From: Ophiosphaerella korrae
Lineage: Eukaryota > Ascomycota > Dothideomycetes > Pleosporales > Phaeosphaeriaceae
Reading direction: 5' to 3'
Assembly: GCA_028456385.1 (NCBI GenBank)
Contig: JALNQF010000085.1
Span: forward strand, 1 to 64,000
DNA length: 64,000 bases
The first letter of the stretch is position 1; every line of letters starts with the position of its first letter. This document shows, in pieces, positions 60,314-64,000 of the stretch. The translations under genes were made by a program, and so were the position numbers. The notes beneath the pieces were generated by a model. That model saw only the letters and a program-made list of their open reading frames with translations, ran no database searches and was not told the DNA's origin.

Positions 60314-61006
60314 ACGCAGCCTAAACGATGCCGATACCACGAGGAGGTGATTGAGCATTTCAATAAAGGTAAAAATGCCTCAAAGGCCAGGCATGTTACA
60401 ATTAATCACCAGAGGCCGGATGGTGGACTTAGATCGCTGTACATTGGATATCGGATTTGGCGTAGGAACCATGACCATTCCTTATTGAGATTTTCCATTA
60501 CAAGACAATATTATATATGCTATTCATTAACAGGAAAGGAGATATGGTTGCTCTTTTTAACACTCGTGCGAGGAGTGTATAAAGTTCACTATAGTACGTG
60601 ATATGATCCCGGGATAGCTGTGACTTTCTAAGCGACTCTTGCCTTGATTATTGTTGTTGTCGAAGATAGCTTCTGGCATACTGGTTATATTAACATCATG
60701 CTCTTTTATGAAGTAGCTAGCTTTAAAACCCGACAGTTATGGCCCTGCTACTTCGGTCGATAGACAGGCGATCTAGGACTGCTGCTGATTCTGAGTTTCA
60801 AAGCTCGTAGGTTTGAGATTATATAAAGTATCTAATGAACTCATGTCGGACGTATTTACTAACATTCTGGCCCCTAATTCTGAAGCCTTAAATCTCAACA
60901 TGTGTCATTTTTGGCACGGGTTGTCGGTGGTTAAACATCAAATCCCATTTTGTATTACATGTCAATCAAAATAGGAAATACCAAGCTATAAAGCAATGAA
61001 GTATTA
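60314..61006. other. intergenic, no gene seen
   Basis: AT-rich region between the palindrome and the 3' end of the FMO gene. A 106-codon frame beginning inside the palindrome (60281) shows no family resemblance. Confidence 0.5.
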
Positions 61007-62680
61007 CTAATAACATGATATCTCGAGCAACTTCTCGTTCCTCGGAGCATCAAAAAGGGCTTTGAACCTCTGCACTTGCTCTGCCTTCGCAACACGCCAC
61101 CTGTCTGTGTGTCCCCCTAAGGGCCTTTTACCAGCCTCTTCAAGGTCATAATTTACCCAAGCTAAGAGTTCCTTAACATAATCCTCCTCTTTCTCTCGCA
61201 AGCTATGGAATGGTTTTCCATAGCCCTTATTCTTCAACCGCTCGTTATATTCTGACCGCATATCTTCCTCACTCGGTAGTTTTGCCTGCCCGGAGAGTAC
61301 CTTTGCTATGACCATGGCCTGGAATTCAAACAATGTGAAGGTGGCTGTGAAGAATGGGATGCCAATAAATACCAGTGAAGGGTCTTTGATGTAGAAGATA
61401 TCTTTATGTATATTATGGAACTGCGTGCCATCGGTAACAAGCACGAGTTCATCAGCTTGGTCGACTGGGGTTTGATCAGAGTGAAGCTGAGGCAGGAATG
61501 GAAGTGTGAGATGGTAACCTGTGGCAAGGATGACATGGTGTATTTCGCATAGTTTCTCGCCTGACTTGAGTGTTACTGTGGCTGGTATCGGTTCAGAGGA
61601 AGTCAACGACGTGCTTTCCTCTGATTTCGGGGCATCATAGGACACAACTTCGTCGACTCGGTAGCCATTTTCGGGAAGCATGCTAGCAGCGAGATCGAAA
61701 GTCCCATTTCGATGGCTTTGGTAAATATTCTTCGCGAGAGGACCAAGTTCGCGAGCAATATCAGTTGATGAGACGCTTCCGCCAACTAGCAAAAAGTTCT
61801 ATCAAGAATTAGCCTTACGATGAACTCATCGAAAATGCTAGTTTAATACAAATACTTACTTTTCCTTGTGCATCTTCAGGGCTGCGGTAGCGTTTTGAGT
61901 GTTGTACTCTGTCTGGCCATCGTCGTTTCCAATCTGCTAATCCCGGTGTATCAGGCACTCTGGCTGCGTGATAATGACCTGAAGCAACTACGACAGAATC
62001 GAACGTCTATGATGATATGAGAACCTGCTACCCGTAAATGAATGAAATACTTACTGCGGAACTCGATTCTTGACTCATTTTTCCAGAATCGTCAGTTCGT
62101 AGTGTTGTGGTATCTACTACCCATGATGTCCCATTCTTTGATAAATTTCTCACATCCGTGTCATACTGAGTCACTTTATGAACTCCCGTTTTGATAGCAG
62201 TATCTTGAATATAATTTTTTAAAACACTGTGCAATACAAATTCTTCAGTGCCGGTCGGGAAGGGATTCAGTGTCGTTTCAAGTAGTCGAGTGCTAACATT
62301 ATTCTTTAGACCGACGTAGCAGGGACTATATTAGATCCGTTAATCCAACTCATTTTTTACGATATAACACATACCCTGGTGGCGCATGTATAAGCTTCTC
62401 ATTTTTGCGACCGTCATCTAAGTAGGTGATTGTAACTTTCGAAACCGGAACGGATGTATATACAGGATCTAATGGTTTTTGTTCATCATAGAGCCTTTGG
62501 TATAGTCAGAACTTAGTTTATGATGGCTCAAACCAGGCAACCTGATTACCATATGCCTCCTGCTGCGCCAGATCGCTCATAAACCGTCACATCGATACCT
62601 TCCTTGAGAAGATGCGCAGCAGCAACGACTCCACTAATACCAGCTCCTATAACTGCAACTCTCTTCCTTGGTTGGGCCAT
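61007..62680 (-). CDS. flavin-containing monooxygenase (FMO type)
   Basis: From 62680 the sequence reads MAQPRKRVAVIGAGISGVV, with the FAD motif GAGISG at about residues 12-17, then ERSGAAGGIW before the first intron. The second nucleotide site is intact as LLVGGSVSSTDIARE (NADPH, GxSxSxxD), after the internal motif VVVASGHYHAARVPD. The ATGYHLTLPFLP motif is the conserved FMO ATGY site. The last exon (61792-61007) ends LLEISCY. Four or five short introns split the N-terminal half. Product about 500 residues. FMOs oxygenate nucleophilic N or S atoms using NADPH and O2. With the TauD gene divergent from it and a Dal5-type permease nearby, it could act on a sulfur or amine substrate in the same pathway. 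Confidence 0.85.
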
Positions 62681-63250
62681 GTTGATTTTCAAATTTGGTT
62701 CTGGAAAAGATATCAACACTAACAATTCAGGAGTTGATATCTGCTATCAATTTCCAAGCCTCGACTCGAGTATCTACGATGAATTGGGAGATCGTGTGAT
62801 CCTGGTCTGACCGAATCTCGGAATCTCGATTTATCAGCAAGAAATATCTTCCCATACGAGCATGCAAGTGAGTAGATCGCCATTGTGGATATGAATAGCA
62901 CAATAGTTTGCTCGGAACCATCTACAGCCCATAAAGTCGACAGAGCTACCGAAAGCGAATGCATTGCCCTGTCACTTAGCGTAACTGACATGTTATGGAG
63001 TGCTAGGGTTGAGGCGGGTTTCGTACGATCGATAAGGCGAGACACGCTCACTGGGTGTTCGCCATCTACCTGATGAATGAGGTGATTTGACCCCGCAACA
63101 CTAACGCAGCAACCACCACGTGACCCACCATGCTGGCCCACCAGATGTTTGACACGCATTAGTGAGCGTGCAGTACCCGAGTAAAATGTCCGAGGCATAC
63201 AGGTATAAGATCAACAGGAAAATAATGCTTCGGTCGTCACGACAATTACA
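62681..63250. promoter_or_regulatory. divergent promoter region of the FMO and TauD genes
   Basis: 570 bases separate the two start codons. A 10-bp inverted repeat (CACGCTCACT near 63043 and AGTGAGCGTG near 63161) is the only visible structure. Overlapping frames of 60-160 codons have no family resemblance. A bidirectional promoter would co-regulate the pair. Confidence 0.45.
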
Positions 63251-64000
63251 ATGGCGCCAATTGCACTCCCTATCCACGAGAGTATTCAGCAGAAAGATAC
63301 CGTCCAACCTATCAAGGACAGTCTTGGTCTCCCAGAAGCTACGAGAAATAGACTAGAGAAGGCAGGTATCGATCTGTCTAACGGCTACCCACACAGACCA
63401 GCAAAGCCACTATACCTTGACGATGTGTATAAAATTAGAGACTATGATCGCGAGTATGTCGATCCTGGTACCAGAGCTGATCCAGAGAAGAAAGCCCTCC
63501 TTGGTGCAGCCAAGGAAGTCATCCACCTAACATCACATATCGGAACTGAGATCGTCGGGCTTCAGCTAAAGGACCTCACGGATCAACAGAAAGACGAACT
63601 TGGCCTCCTAATTGCGGAGAGGAGTGTTGTGTTCTTCCGAGATCAGGACATTTCCCCGCAACAGCAGAAGAAGTTGGGCGAATGGTATGGTGAGATCGAA
63701 GTCCACGTGAGTATACCTTTATACAAACGAAAACGGCATTGCTAATGACGAATAGCCACAAGTTCCATCTGTACCAGGAGTCATCGGTACAACTGTGATA
63801 TGGCCAGCTCTCCAGGCGACCGAGTTCCCAGCCAGTTTCAGGCAGACTGGCGGAGCGTCGCGGTGGCACACTGACCTCGTTCATGAGCGTCAACCCGCAG
63901 GGTATGTTCCGATATCATATGCTAGTAACGCAACGCTGACGAGGACAAGTGTAACCCATCTTCACAATGATACGATTCCAAAGATCGGTGGTGACACTCT
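63251..64000 (+). CDS. TauD-type alpha-ketoglutarate-dependent dioxygenase, partial (runs off the window)
   Basis: Exon 1 (63251-63706) starts MAPIALPIHESIQQ and includes HIGTEIVGLQLKDLTDQQKDEL and RSVVFFRDQDISP, family blocks of fungal TauD proteins. Introns at 63707-63755 and 63902-63949 keep frame. Exon 2 has RWHTDLVHE, supplying the first His and Asp of the iron-binding HxD pair. Exon 3 reads VTHLHNDTIPKIGGDT as the window ends, so the distal His and the Arg that binds 2-oxoglutarate are not seen. Such enzymes oxidise taurine or other sulfonates, releasing sulfite for sulfur supply. It is transcribed divergently from the FMO gene. Confidence 0.85.

Noticed and set aside
62719..63198. 159-codon minus-strand frame between the FMO and TauD genes
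   Set aside because: No family resemblance and it would overlap the divergent promoter; a shorter frame on the other strand overlaps it.

Overview
The window looks like nuclear DNA of a filamentous ascomycete (Pezizomycotina), most likely a dothideomycete of the Pleosporales type. The signs are: many genes with short GT-AG introns of about 43 to 115 nt; typical fungal families (Zn2Cys6 regulator, HET domain, PigL_N/Helo-like STAND N-terminus, DUF3433, AA11 LPMO, CorA-like, DHA2 and Dal5-type MFS); and decayed transposons whose stop codons mostly fit CpA-to-TpA (RIP-like) change. The lineage is inferred from family content; no database search was run.

Layout. 0-2.1 kb: a (CCT)n tract, a heavily frameshifted NmrA/isoflavone-reductase-like gene, a (TG)n tract and a two-exon SDR. 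2.7-4.6 kb: a cysteine-synthase-like PLP enzyme fused to a rhodanese domain. 5.5-6.4 kb: an internally deleted Fot1/pogo transposon relic. 6.7-13.4 kb: a DHA2-type MFS efflux pump, a small secreted ricin-B-type protein and a CorA-like membrane protein. 14.2-15.8 kb: a decayed secreted Ser/Thr-rich gene with a Cys-rich tail, split by two adjacent MITEs. 16.8-21.5 kb: a Zn2Cys6 regulator and a second SDR.

22-50 kb is mostly a housekeeping core: XPB/Ssl2 helicase and HID1 (divergent), an epoxide-hydrolase-like protein that has lost catalytic residues, S-adenosylmethionine decarboxylase with a candidate uORF, CFIm25 (Nudix), a MAT2B/RmlD-like reductase, a dead DUF3433 membrane-protein gene with four in-frame stops, an AA11 LPMO, calcineurin A and an Mmc1-like mitochondrial protein.

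50.7-57.2 kb is a self-recognition-type block: a STAND-like N-terminal domain gene and a HET-domain gene separated by an AT-rich element with 9-bp direct repeats at its ends. 58-64 kb holds a Dal5-family permease, a flavin monooxygenase and (running off the end) a TauD dioxygenase, which together resemble a small sulfonate/taurine utilisation cluster. Between its genes lies a 46-bp palindrome with hAT-like ends flanked by 8-bp repeats.

No rRNA, tRNA or CRISPR array was recognised. Exon borders were inferred by eye from reading frame and splice consensus; spans for multi-exon genes run from start to stop and include introns.
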